NCBI GenBank assembly: GCA_015847255.1
Contig: JADLZK010013216.1
Coordinates: 434,001 to 498,000, forward strand
Length of the DNA: 64,000 nucleotides
From: Hyparrhenia diplandra
Lineage: Eukaryota > Streptophyta > Magnoliopsida > Poales > Poaceae
Reading direction: 5' to 3'
The notes below the pieces were generated by a model. It was not told the origin of the DNA and made no database searches. It saw only the letters and a program-made list of their open reading frames with translations. The number at the start of each line of letters is the position of its first letter. Position 1 is the first letter of the stretch. Positions 34,591 to 47,275 of the stretch are shown one piece after another. A program made the translations under genes and the position numbers.

Positions 34591-36100
34591 AAACTTGATC
34601 TTGCCAAGTGTTAGTACATTGTAAATCTTGAAACCTTGTTTTGGATCTTTGGTGTTCGTTAAGGTTTCTATGAGGCCATGACAAAGGTGTAGGGCGGTGC
34701 GAAAGTGGTGCCGCTTGCGTAGTGTGAAGGACCGAAAACGGCGACCGGGGAGGGTGAATGGGAGCCTCGAATTTTTTCAAATTATCAACCTTGTAGCTCT
34801 CACGCCTCCCTCAAAAGCAAACCAAGTTTAAATACGGTAAGATCCGACCTTGATTGCAAGGTGGATGACCTAGGGATTGCCCTAGAGTCACAGCCGGATC
34901 AACAGGAAAGAAATCGACACGAGACCGAAGCGGAACCAAGGCAAAGGACAAAGCACAACACGCAAGTCGGTGGATCGTCCTGGCCTGGTCGAAAAACCCA
35001 AACACAAACGATTTGGGAACCTCATTTGCTGAACCGTTGGATCGATCAACGCCGGACAGTCCGAGATGAGGGTGGGGACCGCCCCGCGGGTCGAGAATCC
35101 CGCAATCCGAACAAAAACGCTAAGCCGTTGGACACCCGCCTGAAGTTTGAACGCTTTTAGACGTGTTCGTGGCTCGGGGTCGTCGCCGCATAACCGAAAA
35201 CAGACTTCTCGACAAGGTTGCTTGAAGCAGAACCTATAGGGTCGGACCGTCCGCGGGCTAGGTGCGGACTGTCCACCATAGGCCGATCGTCCCGCGACCC
35301 TAGACAAAGAAGAACAGATGCGTGACTCAGAGGCGATTTTCGAACTCCCACTCACAAAATCGACAAGAACTCGATCAAAACAAGAGGTCACATAATTAAG
35401 TATAGGTGATCTAGACATGTGGGTGACCATTTCCACCTCTTGGAAATTTTGGATCTCGCGGAGCAAATCGTGAGAAAACTCGGATCACGTGCAAACCCTA
35501 CCTAAAAACGAAATTTGAACACAAAATCGCTTGAATCCATGGACACAAGAGGATTCAACCAAATTCCTTTGGTGAATCTCTTAGATTTTTGGTCGTGAAC
35601 GAATTGAAGAATCAAAGAAAACGAACCACGCAGGGCTTAATCGAAAGCACTAAAAGGGGAGGAGAGAAAAGATACAAAAATAGAACACAAGAACACAAAA
35701 TCCCAGAGCAAATCACAACACACAGGTGAATCGATCTGATTCCAAAAATCCAGAGGGCATGCACACACCGAGGGGTTTGCTTCCTATGAACAGATTCACA
35801 AAATAGTTGTCCTCACCTCTCACACTCAAAACAATTACTGATCGAGAAATCCTAACTAAAAATGAGAAAACTAGAGAGGCAACCCGAGTTGGAGGGCTGC
35901 CCTCTCTATTTATAGTCTTGGTTTGAATGACCATCCTACCCCCTATCGATACAATTATCGAAACCACTTAGCCGGGGGCATAATGGTTGGACTTGGATAT
36001 CTTCTCGATTCGACGACCACCACGCCTCCTCATACGTGGCATTGCTCCACACAATCTCCCGTGGCCGCCACGTGTCGCCCTTCCGCCCATCAAAACATCC
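34591..36100 (-). mobile_element. Probable long LTR fragment, minus orientation
   Basis: On the minus strand a CTATAAATAGAGAGGGC promoter-like box (about 35896-35914) precedes more than 1 kb of non-coding DNA. The region also holds GAAGGACCGAAAACGGCGACCG (about 34727-34750) and GGTCGGACCGTCCGC-type sequence that I associate with abundant grass LTRs. Precise borders, partner LTR and superfamily were not found. Confidence 0.35.
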
Positions 36101-36103
36101 AAG

Positions 36104-36225
36104 GGTTTTGAGGCCCAAACCGCAAAAACTCTGTCACCGATGGTTTTGAGGCCCAAACCACCAAACCAGCGCCGTGGTTTTGAGGCCCAAACCCGAAGCC
36201 CGCTCATATGGTTTTGAGGGCAAAC
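36104..36225. repeat. Four copies of palindrome-like GGTTTTGAGGCCCAAACC
   Basis: Copies at about 36107, 36141, 36177 and 36211 (last one partial), spaced by 34-36 bp. Each has complementary GGTTT and AAACC arms. Confidence 0.8.
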
Positions 36226-36314
36226 CATGTGTTCGCATAGTGAAAGAATTAGGATGGGAATAGGGGCTTTGATTTGATAGCTTCCATTGAAGTTGGTGTC
36301 ATAAAAAGAGAATA

Positions 36315-36489
36315 CTTCCTCCGTCTCTAAATAAATCATTATGTTGGTATTTGTGTAAGTAAAAGTGTCTTAAGTTTGACTAACTTTATATAAAAGAGTA
36401 ATAAATCTATAATATAAAATGAGTATATTGTGAAAATATACTTTATGAAAATATAAATTATTTCTCTAACAAAGTTAAACAACGAAGAG
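36315..36489. mobile_element. Stowaway-like MITE, right end eroded
   Basis: Left end TA-CTTCCTCCGTCTCTAAATAA is a standard Stowaway terminus. The right end (AACGAAGAG-TA) keeps only a partial inverse. Interior is AT-rich. Confidence 0.6.
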
Positions 36490-37920
36490 TATTTCAGCTT
36501 CGACGGTTGATTTTCCATCCAAGAATCTTTCCAAAATCGAGTCTGGGTACCATCTTTCGACCGACTTGAATGTAAGTTAAAAAAATGTACACTTGAGCAA
36601 GTCTTTCACATCCATCAGGCATTTTAAAAATGTAAGTTAAAACAAGCACCACACTTTCTCATTCCTTCTTTCCCCTTTCCTTGCTACAATTTTGAAAGGG
36701 CAAAAAGGAGGCTTACCCAGTTTCCGGGCGGTGATTTGCAGCCTTCCTCCTCCTCCTCCGATCGCCGTCTCGGTCTTTGGAGAGGGTGGATGTCGAGGAA
36801 ATCATCGTGTGGTTGTATATAGACAAGGTTTGCGTGCTAGGTCTATGGTTTGCTCGCCATCGGTCGGTGGTGGAGCTTGGTTTGGCCGGGAGGATGTTTC
36901 TCTGTGGCGAGTTGCGGCGTCGGTGAGGCGGATGCGTCAACGGCGCCATGGAATAAACTCTCTTGACCTATTCTTCGCCCCGTTGGTGCTCTCCTCCGAT
37001 GCTTATGGCGAGGTCGGCGAGTCCTGTTCAGGAGTCCAGGGCCAGGCCTTCAATGTCTTCGTCAAGTGATGTTGTCACTGGCCTTTTTTCTTTTGGATAC
37101 GGAGAAGTATGTGGGTGTGGTGGACTATGGATAGCTGGATCTGGCTCTTTTCCCCTTTGATGGCGGTGGTCGTCATCGGTCGGATTTGGTAGTTGGCGGA
37201 GTGTTTTTGTGACCGGAGTTGGGTTGCGGTCGATGGGTGATCTATGTCTTCATCGTGCCTCTGTGACGGTTTTAATTTCGACTTCGTTCAAAGCCTTGGC
37301 GCAATGGGACCCCTCCAGCTTAGGGTGTTGCTCATCTTCTCTGCCAGCGGCGACAGTCGACGACAAGGAGGGTGACTTCTAGTGGCTCACGAAGTTTATA
37401 AGGGCATCGATGTTTCATTTTTCTTTGTTAAGGATATTTGTATTGTTTGGTTGTGGCGGTCGTCTCTGTACTTTTATGTGTGGGTGTGTTTAGTTGGTGA
37501 AATATTTTGGGATGGGCTACTATAACACTTTTTGGTTTCACAGATTTGATAATTATTGTTTTATCATGGATTAGAACCGAAAAAAGATTCGCCTCTGCGT
37601 TTTTTCACCCAAATGCGCAATTTGTTTTTACCTAGATTTAATGCCCATGACGCGACCAAAAGATTCGATGTGACGATTAGTGAAGCACTTTTTGGAATCA
37701 CTTTTCAATAAGTGAACATGGCTGTGTCTATATTCGTGTGTTTGTACCTTTGTTTTAAAAAAAATGTGAGTCTCTTTGAACGATAATAGACGACTTAAAG
37801 CTGAGTGGGAAACGCAAGGATTCCGCCGCCGGCACCGGCGCCTTGCGAGCTGACGCCACCATTCACCAACTACCCACTCGCACGGCGGGGGGAGTGACGA
37901 CGAGTGAGTCACTTTCCTAT
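36490..37920. other. Intergenic and upstream flank of dehydrogenase gene A
   Basis: A GC-rich stretch at 36690-37400 has open frames but no domain I recognise; it might be a gene fragment or repeat core. From 37400 to 37920 it is AT-rich then shifts to the GC-rich 5' UTR of gene A. Confidence 0.4.
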
Positions 37921-40900
37921 ATGGCCGGAGCAAGATTAGTTGGCAGACTCGGCCGCCACTCCTCCACCTCCTTGCTCCTGCCCCGTCACGCCGCCGGACA
38001 CCCCGGCTCTACTCTCCTTCCTCCTCCTCCTGCTCCCAAGGTACCGTCCCCCAACCTTCCTTCCCCTCTTTCTCCTACCCTGGGCGCTTCCCATCCTTGT
38101 GTCCTGCCCGCAGGGGCGGCGACCGACCCCTGATTTTACATCCATCCCTTTGATTCAGTTGCAAGAACCGGATTGCCAGCTTCTTGTTTGGGTTCGGGCG
38201 GTGTAGAGGTGCTCGGATGGTGGTTTAGTTTTTCCCCTTCTTTCTTTTTCGGATCAAATCATTTTGGTACGGGGCCAATGAAACCGTATCGTATCGGATT
38301 GGGTACTGTGTGTGACTAGGAAATGCGTGACTAATTAATGATGAATGGACATACACTGAGGTTGACTTTTTCAGATTCCTGTTGACAGAGTTTACATCAC
38401 TGCCAGCAGGTTCAGATTAGTTTCTGTTGTTGTGCTAGTGACTGATGGAGAGCACAGCTAGGTTTTGTGAGCCAACAGAGCACAGCTAGTAACCACTGAA
38501 CCTATGAGATGCAGGGGAAAATGGGCGTATTAGTTTCTCAACCAATCTCTGTTGGAGCCAGTAAACATGGTTCTTTCCCTCCTGTATGTACTAGCTCTAG
38601 ATTTGTCCCTTCCATCTCCTTTCTTAATTCTTCTCTGACATGATTTTACTTCAGTCATGAGTTGAACCTTTAACTACAATAAGGCAGAGGAGGCCAAAAT
38701 GACCGTGTTAGCTGAGGAACAACTGCTCAGGATCAAACTACTGTTTATCTGTCATAAGGCAGTCCAATATGATTACTGCTTTCTTGAATTTCGGCTGTGA
38801 TAGACTATACATCAGTCCAATCGTCTTTATGGAAGGATTGCTCTGTTTCTGTTAAACTGATAGGATGCAATTAGTTATTAGGAAAGTCAGTCCGATTCAC
38901 GGATGGATATCTTTAAATCTTGTTATCTTCATGATAATTTTCAGTCTCTTGGAGAAAAATGGTAACTGTGATTCTAGACATTTTTATTTTCTTGTGACTG
39001 CATAGCTCATTGTTACAGGTCAGTATTCAAAAATGGGTGATTCGAGTGAGACGAATGGCCACGCACTCTTACTCGGGTGCTATTCTGTGGTCCATATTGG
39101 CCTGCTTCTACTAACTACACCAAGGAGTACTTGCAGAACTATCCATTCATTCAGGTTGGTTGCAGTTTTTACATGGTCGTACTATGCAGAAGATCTGCTG
39201 ATTCGTGTATCTGTCCATTATATTTTGCATCATTTATATTGTACTAGTAGTAGGCTTAATGTTACCAAAGTTTGAATTTTGATGTTATATTTTATATTTT
39301 GAAGTTTTTTATATTTATATACATCTAATGCTGTTGGAGGGTTATAATTTGGAATATACATTGCAATATATCATTCTTGTCCTCTTCTAGTCAGTAGTTA
39401 CCATTGCTGCTTCATTTATGTTTATTTGGCCCTTGTAATGATAGTTTCCCCTCCAGAGAAACCATGAGATGGTCACATGTTCTCGAAAAACAGAAATCAG
39501 GACATGCTTTGCCCTCCAGAACAACAATGAGATGGTCACATGTTCTCTAAAAGAACAGAAATCAGGACATGCTTTGCCCTCCAGAACAACCATGAGATGG
39601 TCACAGCTTCTTGAAAAGAATAGAAAGCAGGGCATGCTTTGCTTCCCCAATGTCAATAAGAGGAGTAATCTGATCACATAATATCATACAAATATTTGAT
39701 ACTGATGTGTTTCTTAACAGTGAGCTTCCTTATAAAATGATATTTTCAACTAATGAAATATTACAATATCTATGCACTAGCTCTTGCAGATTTGAATTTG
39801 TGAAAGCTTAACACTAGAAAAGTTCTATAAGCTAGGCTCAGGCTGGTCATTGGTTCCTTGTTTACATGTTTATTACGAATAGTGTACTCAAATTCTGAAT
39901 CCTCATTGTAATATAGTAGTTTGCCAGTAGGTTACCTCGAAATCTTGAGATTTGAGCATATCTTTTTTGCACGGGTCGCATTTGACTGTCAATTCTTTTT
40001 GCAGGTTGATGAAGTAGGTCTTGAACAGGTACCTGATGTTATTCACAACTATCATATATGTGTAGTAAAAATCGGCGTATAGATGCAGATATCATTGCCA
40101 AGGCAACTCAGATGAAGATTATAATGCAGTATGGTGTTGGGTTAGAAGGTGATTCAAATTCTGATGCTATCTTCTATACTCAATCAATCTGTCAATTTAA
40201 CTATCCCTATTATATTAACTGCATACTTTCAACAGGCGTTGATGTAAATGCTGCTACAGAACACAAAATCAAAAGTTGCACGGATTCCAGGAAGTACGAC
40301 AGGAAATGCCGTCTCTTGCGCAGAAATGGCAATCTATCTTGCTCTAGGTGTTCTCGTAAAGCAAGTATGTGTTGTATGGCTAGTAGTGCTGACCGTGTGG
40401 AAGTTCTCTCTTTTTTGTATCAGTTTTGTAAGCTTCTATTTGAAGAAATTTAGTAACATTCCAACTTGACTGTTGCCACATTCATAAACAGTTAACAGTT
40501 TCTACACTTCTCAAGATATCATAATTTGTAACTAATCTTTTTCTATGATGCAAGCAAGCATGATTATTCTGCAGAACTTGGTCCTTGAGTTAAAATCCTA
40601 GTACTGTATGGAAGACTAATATAGACATAATCGTTTAAGCTACCAGCTTTGAGTTTGAGGTCTGCAAGTTTGGATGAAAGTGAATATTCGTAGTTCTACT
40701 TTTTACCTAAAATCTGCAACAATTATGTGGTCCATCCCCATTTTATTATAATTCAAGTTAGGCAGTTAACATGAAATCTGTTACTGAGACATTTTCATGA
40801 CTTAAAATGCATTTTCAGAGGAAAAAGAGTTTGTGATGCTGCAAACTGTTGCACATTGATGACTATTAAAACTACTCCCCTTTTTTCCTGGATTGATGAT

Positions 40901-42738
40901 GTTTTCCAAAACTTTTTTTGCATTTGAGATAAGACTTTTGATCATAGGTTTTTCTAATAATGAATTAGCAAAAATATGAAATATACAATTAGATGAGAAG
41001 AATGATGATAAATCTGCTAGTACCATTTCTGTATGTAAATCATAATAACTTTATTTTATAATGGAGATCAAAATAATAATGTTTTAATGTTTATACCTTA
41101 GTGACACCTATATAGGAACACACTAGATTTAGTACAAGTTCCGCTAATTTCAGTAACCCAAATTTCTGGCGATTGGACTAATCTTTGGCTCATCATGTAT
41201 ATATTGTAAAGGATATGTGGTCATCTCTTTTAACATATACACTACCCTCGTAGCTTTCATCATCTTGAAGATATCTTGTTTAAGTTTCGTGAACTTAACT
41301 TTGATCCTTTCATATGTTGGATACCATGGTTGAACATTGGGCATTTAACTTGCAGAAGGAGATGGATGCTGCTGTGAACCGGAAAGACCTTGGTATTCCA
41401 GTTGGAGATACATTATTTGGCAAAACAGTATGGTCGTGGAGTATACACCATTGCATCTTTGATCTGCATTCTGAGGGAAATATCCCATTCATGCAGTTGT
41501 TATCTGTTCTGTGTAGGTCCTTATCCTTGGATTTGGGGCCATTGGTGTTGAACTTGCCAAGAGGCTAAGACCCTTTGGAGTAAAAATTCTTGCTACGAAA
41601 AGAAATTGGTCATCAGACACATTGCCATCTGGTATGCTCCACTTTTCCATTTCCTCCACATCATGGCCTTTATAAACAGTTTCTGTTCTGCTCCACCTGC
41701 TTAAAAACATTCCAATGCAGATGTTGATGAGCTAGTTGACAAGAAAGGTGGCCCTGAAGATATGTATGATTTTGCTGGTGAAGCTAACATTGTTATAACA
41801 TGCATGACCTTAACCAATGAAACAGTTAATACCTATCTTGGTGTACTTTAGTACAAATATTCCTTCCAGATGACCTGTACTTGATGTTGTTAGGATGTCA
41901 TCATCTTTTACAGGTTGGAATTGTGGATCATAAGTTTCTTTCATCGATGAAAAAAGGTATTGCTTGTTTCTGTCATATTGATCTCCATGTTAATAGATTT
42001 GGGGTCTCCTCATATCTTTGACACCATCACTGGTTAAGGAATGAACCATGAGTCATGCTGTCAGTTCAGAATATTTGTACTAGAAAATATAGTTGGATAA
42101 ACAGATATCGTCACCATCTGTAATCGATTAACTTTGACTGCCTTAATTTAAGCAGGGATCATATCTGGTCAACATTGCCAGGGGACGCTTGCTGGACTAC
42201 AAGGCCGTGTTTGATCACCTGCAATTGGGCCATTTAGCTGGTTTGGGGATTGATGTTGCTTGGATGGAGCCATTTGATCCAGAGGACGCTGTTCTGAAAT
42301 TTCCAAACGTTATCATAACGCCACATGTGGCCGGTGTCACTGAATATTCCTACAGAACTATGGCTAAGGTTTGCGCTTCGTGCTTGATTAATTGCTCCAT
42401 TTGAATTATGTCATCGCCAAATCTTTTCTTCAGTATTGAGCAACCACCCGAGTAGTATGGTTGGTCAGGAGATATGGATATGGTGCAGCCAAACTCCAAT
42501 TGTTAGTTACTGTAGATGACATGTTCACACAGAGCCCTTTGATAATTACTATAAAGTGATGAAGCTCCTCAGGCTAGGATGAAGGAAAACGCTACGCACT
42601 GTACAAAACAAAAGAGTCATTGTTGCTATTTTTGGATACTTGTGGTAACTCTTGCTCTGCCTTTTGCAGTCTGTTGGTGAGACTGCCCTTCAGCTGCATT
42701 CAGGGAAGCCGTTCACAGAAGTAGAGTTTGTCAACTGA
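37921..42738 (+). CDS. D-isomer specific 2-hydroxyacid dehydrogenase family protein, copy A (10 exons)
   Basis: NAD-dependent D-2-hydroxyacid dehydrogenase of the plant subfamily resembling Arabidopsis At1g72190; the physiological substrate is not evident. Exons: 37921-38040, 39019-39154, 40005-40148, 40236-40364, 41356-41427, 41517-41631, 41721-41824, 41914-41956, 42156-42368, 42670-42738. The first exon (MAGARLVGRLGRHSS) is Arg/Ser-rich, an organelle-targeting type N-terminus. The Rossmann motif is VLILGFGAIGVELAKRL. Catalytic Arg, Glu and His appear in NIARGR, DVAWMEPFDPED and NVIITPHVAGVTEYSYR. One-base breaks occur at the exon 1-2 join or within exon 2, in the A runs at 40067-40071 and 40271-40274, and before the exon 8 donor (41950-41955). 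It is tandem with copy B, and its introns are larger. Confidence 0.88.
39466..39660. repeat. Three tandem 63-65-bp repeats in intron 2 of copy A
   Basis: Each unit reads GAGATGGTCACA..TTCT..ACAGAAATCAGGACATGCTTTGCC with small changes; the third is most diverged. No counterpart was seen in copy B. Confidence 0.85.
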
Positions 42739-42872
42739 AAGTAAAATAAAGAGGAAAAGTCAGGCAGCAGCCGGTCGCAGATGCCATTCGTCGGCTATTA
42801 AGTTCAGCTGGGAACTCCTAGCTGTTACGATCATTATAGTAGAGAAATAATGCATGGGTCGGCGACTTGGTA

Positions 42873-43123
42873 CTCCCTCCGTCCAAAAATCATGCGACTA
42901 GGGGCTCATGTCTGTCAATTTTACTAAAGTTTGACCAAGTTTATAATATTTAGTATTAATATTTATGCCTCAGACAAATATGAAAATATATTCCACAATT
43001 AATCTCTTGGTACTTATTTAGTATTATAAGTGACTGAAATTTGGTTAAATATGGAATTCCTGATTTCTCCAAAAGCGAGAGTTGTACGTTTTTTTTTTTT
43101 TTTTTTTGGGGGGATGGAGGGAG
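42873..43123. mobile_element. Stowaway MITE (251 bp) downstream of copy A
   Basis: Ends CTCCCTCCGTCCAAAAATC and GGGGGGATGGAGGGAG with TA on both sides (42871-42872, 43124-43125). A T18 run sits beside the right terminus. It lies in or just beyond the 3' UTR of copy A. Confidence 0.9.
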
Positions 43124-43125
43124 TA

Positions 43126-44135
43126 AGAATGAACGTGTAACCAGATGTTTGATGGCGATCTTCTATGAAAACTCTGCCACTGGCTGCCTGGTCATTTTCT
43201 TGCAACATTGCTTCATCAGCCAATAAAATGTGGTCCCCTGAATATCTGATGTTGTTTCGCTTTCTATTCATTAATCTCAGCATGATCACGACGGCTCTCT
43301 TTGTTAATGTCATATTCACGTGGAACACGGTCAACTTTTTAAAATCGAAGTAGTTGATCCGGGACAGCTAGCAGCCGGCTGCTAGCGGGCGTTATGCTCG
43401 TTCCACGTCACTAACAGCCTTTACTAACAGCGACCCGTATAATAGCCTAACAATAAGAGCCGGCTGTAGAGCAAACTTTAACATTTATTACTTGCATGCA
43501 CAGGCCATACGCCTCACGTATTGGTTGGGGAAACTTTTTTCGTATCTTGTGGCGAAATGGGAAGCGCCGGCTTCATACTCTCAATGTGGAACTTTTTCTA
43601 CTGACGTACTTCTCTCAGCCCGGCTAAAACTACTTGCTCTGACAAGATTCTCCTATCAGTCGAGAATCGAGACTCCATCACCGTCGGTTTTCAGTCTCAT
43701 TGGTCGTTTTGGGACTGATGGACCGGCTGATACTCATTTGTTTTTAGAAAAACAACGTACCATGACTGATAAGCGAAACTAATATAAGTTGAAGCGAGGG
43801 AGCTGCATAAAGGTAATTCATATTGATCGATTCATCACATAAGGATATTCGATGGTAATCATTCACATTTCTATCATGCAAAGTCTAGAAGCTGTTAATA
43901 TATATATAATATAAGATAATAATAATTGTTCTGGTTGCTTTAGGTAGGCACACCAAGAAAAATAAAATGTTTGGAGGCATAAACCAAGCTAGTACCTTCT
44001 AATAATTTTATATAAAATTTTAAAAAAATCGCCTAGCCCTTATAAAAGGTAGTGTACTACTCAGCATAAACAGGGGGAAACAGAAAAAGGAGAAGGGTGA
44101 TTAACAGTCCTTTTTGTTTTCCTATATTCAATTCA
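43126..44135. other. Intergenic spacer between the tandem dehydrogenase genes
   Basis: No gene. AGCTAGCAGCCGGCTGCTAGC near 43366-43386 forms a short palindrome. The 5' UTR of copy B would begin around 44050-44130. Confidence 0.5.
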
Positions 44136-47100
44136 ATGGCGGGAGCGAGATGGGCAGCTAGGCCGGCCCCAGCACAGCACCAGCTCCCTCGCGCCGCCGC
44201 CTTCGCTGCCGCTGGCCGCGGCGGCGGCGATTCCCCTTTCCTCCCGCGACCGCGAGGTACGACATTCCGATTTCCGCTCTTGTTCCGTCTTCGGGTCCCT
44301 CCTGCTCCTGGTTCGCCTAGCTTGTTCTTTGGTCCGGTGAGTCCTGGGTCTGCTGATGTGGAGTGGAGGTGTGGTGTGGCGTGGCTACGAGCTGATTGTT
44401 GGCCTCGGTGGCGGGCGTCGAGGGGATTGTTCCGTTCGATCTGTTCCTGCAAGAACCGCGCGCGTGGGTTATTGGTTTCCGGCCGGGAAGATGCAACTCG
44501 TTTTATTTTGGAGGAATCTGAAAGTACCTGTGTGTGTTCAGTGAAATGCCGAGCAGAGGAAAAAGAGCTTTCTCAGAAGCAACTGCTTTATTTAATTGTG
44601 TCAGTTGTTTTGTTCATGCTGTTCCTCCACTGCAGGTCGTTTTTCAACAGTGGCTTGTGCAATCGAAAGCAACAATAATGGGTACAGCAAGGTTACAAGG
44701 GTGCTATTCTGTGGCCCCTATTTCCCTGCTTCCACGAGGTACACCACCGAGTATCTGCGAGACTATCCATTCATTGAGGTTTGGTTTGTGAACCTCTTCC
44801 TCCACTCTTGTTTTTCAACATGCATCTGAACAAACTGATTGCCTGTAATTTTTTCAATGTGAAATAAAGCCACCACCCCACTCAATTACATTTGCAGGTT
44901 GACGAAGTGTGCCTTGAGCATGTGCCTGATGTTATCCACAACTATCATTTATGTGTCGTAAAGAACCGGCGCATAGATTCAGATATCATTGCCAAAGGCG
45001 ACCCAGATGAAGATTATTATGCAGTATGGCGTCGGGTTAGAAGGTGACTACAAGTATGGTATTATCTTAATTAGTATATCTGCATTGCTGCCTTCTGTTA
45101 TATTAACCTCACGATTTCCATCAGGTGTTGATGTAGATGCTGCTACAGAGCACAAAATTAAAGTTGCGAGAATACCGGGGAGTATGACAGGAAACGCCGT
45201 CTCTTGTGCAGAGATGGCAATCTATCTTACCCTTGGTGTTCTGCGGAAGCAGGTATGTTTCTATGGATAGCAGTTCTGAATTTTGACGAGCTGTAAATTG
45301 GATTTTCTCTTCACTTTTGTTTTCATCGTTTTCTAATGATTCTCTTCAATGTTCGTTCATGGCTTCTTTTTCTTCACTATGTAGAGCATTTTTAATACTG
45401 TATCAAGTTATAATATCGATACTAACCAAATTATCAGGACTGATCCCATCATGTGCATTTAACAATACTCCACGAATGTTCATAGAAGCATCTTAAGCAA
45501 GCAGGAACTTTTCTTCACTACTACAGCCTCAGTCCATAGTATATATCTACAGGAATAACAAAGACAAAAATAGCTGTTCTTCATGCTTTGGTTTCGGGTA
45601 TCCACTTTTATGTTTTGATAGATAAACATGTATACCAAGGGAAAAACTTTGAAATTTATAGTGTTCATCTGTTTTGTTATTTCAAGCCTAGAAGATACTA
45701 TGAAGTTTGTCAGAACTGAAAACTTAAATGCATTTTCATGAAGGCAGTAGAATTCTGGTGTACAAGCTTGACAGGACATTAAATTTAGTTTCTGTTACAA
45801 CTGTTTTTAGTAGAATAAAAACATTTATTTGCTTTCTTTTGTTGTATTAATAAAAATTAGCTGCTTTCTTATATAATGAACCATTCATGTTTTGGATTTT
45901 GGGCATTACTTTGCAGAAGTTGATGGATGCTGCTGTGCATCAGAAGGACCTGGGAAGTCCAACAGGAGAAACAATATTAGGAAAAACAGTATGCTCTTGA
46001 GTCTAGATGTGGAAATTGATTGTTTCATTTACTTTCCATGATAATTATCCCATCTGTGTAAGTAATTGCATTTGTGATTGTTGTCTAGGTCCTTATCCTA
46101 GGATTTGGGGCTATTGGTGTGGAAATTGCCAAGAGGCTAAAACCATTTGGTGTAAAAATTCTTGCTACTAAAAGAAATTGGTCATCAAACTCATCATCAT
46201 GTGGTAGCTGCTACTGATATCATGCCTACATGAAAATTCGTTTTCGCGTTCCTCCTGTCACTTCAAACATTCCTTGTGCAGATGTTGACGGGCTTGTAGA
46301 TAAGAAAGGTGGACCAGAAGATATGTATGAATTTGCTGTTGAAGCTGACATAGTCATAACATGCTTGCTACAAACCAATGAAACAGTTAGTTCTTCTTTT
46401 GGTTTATTTCTTTCCCTCTTCTATACAGACAGACTTTTTTACTCTAGTTACAAAGCAAGCATATTTGTAGGTTGGAATTGTTGATGATATGTTCCTCTCA
46501 TTGATGAAAAAGGTTTGTGCATTTAATTCTGATAGTGACTTAAATTTTGTTCACAAGAAGGTTTTGTTACAAAAAGTTTTCCTGTTATAGTTTTTTTTTT
46601 TGAAACAGTTTTCCTGTTATAGTAATACTGAATAATTAAATTAAATGTTACTGGTGTCTTTACATGCCTAGGGTTCGTGTCTGGTCAATATTGCTAGAGG
46701 AGGCCTTTTGGACTACAAGGCTGTGTTCAATCACCTTGAGTCAGGTCATTTAGGTGGTTTGGGTATCGATGTTGCCTGGACAGAGCCATTTGATCCAGAG
46801 GACCCCATTCTGAAATTCTCGAATGTTATTATAACACCACATGTCGCTGGAGTCACTGAATACTCCTACAGAACTATGGCAAAGGTTTGTTCTTGTTTTC
46901 TGTATGGGCTGATTATTTTCATTACTCCTGCACTTGCTGCTGTCCCTGCTGTGCTTTGACCGCGTGGGTGACGGCTGTACTGCTGACCCCACATCACAAT
47001 AATACTAGTTCTTTTGCAGTAAGAACTGAGTAATTCTTACATATACCACATATAAATAACAATACTGCTCAACTGGATTTGTTAATATTATGTATTTATT

Positions 47101-47275
47101 AAATGATATGTTACAGACTCCAAGGGGTTTGTTACAAATACAATGTTGTCTCTGTTTCTGTGGCCATTTCCATCTGGTAGTCAGTTTTCTCTTTCTTGTG
47201 GTGCAGGTTGTTGGTGATGTCGCTCTCCAGCTTCATTCAGGGGAGACATTCACCGGAATAGAATTTGTGAATTAG
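44136..47275 (+). CDS. D-isomer specific 2-hydroxyacid dehydrogenase family protein, copy B (10 exons)
   Basis: Paralogue of the gene at 37921-42738 with the same ten-exon structure: 44136-44256, 44636-44778, 44898-45043, 45125-45252, 45917-45988, 46089-46203, 46282-46385, 46471-46512, 46672-46884, 47207-47275. It begins MAGARWAARPAPAQHQ, a targeting-type N-terminus unlike copy A. The catalytic core is conserved: KVTRVLFCGPYFP, VLILGFGAIGVEIAKRL (Rossmann), NIARGG (Arg), DVAWTEPFDPEDPI (Glu), NVIITPHVAGVTEYSYR (His), and the end is TGIEFVN. One extra base in the A run at 44994-44996 breaks exon 3; everything else reads through. Of the two copies this is the cleaner one. Function is inferred from the family only. 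Confidence 0.9.

Noticed and set aside
36690..37160. Candidate gene in GC-rich block upstream of dehydrogenase A
   Set aside because: No conserved motif, no convincing splice structure; left as unexplained intergenic DNA.
39466..39681. Possible CRISPR-like array (three spaced repeats)
   Set aside because: Plant DNA, only three units, the whole 63-65-bp unit repeats, and it lies in an intron.
44097..44678. 193-codon frame starting upstream of dehydrogenase B
   Set aside because: It reads through exon 1 into intron 1; the real start is the ATG at 44136 with a donor at 44257.
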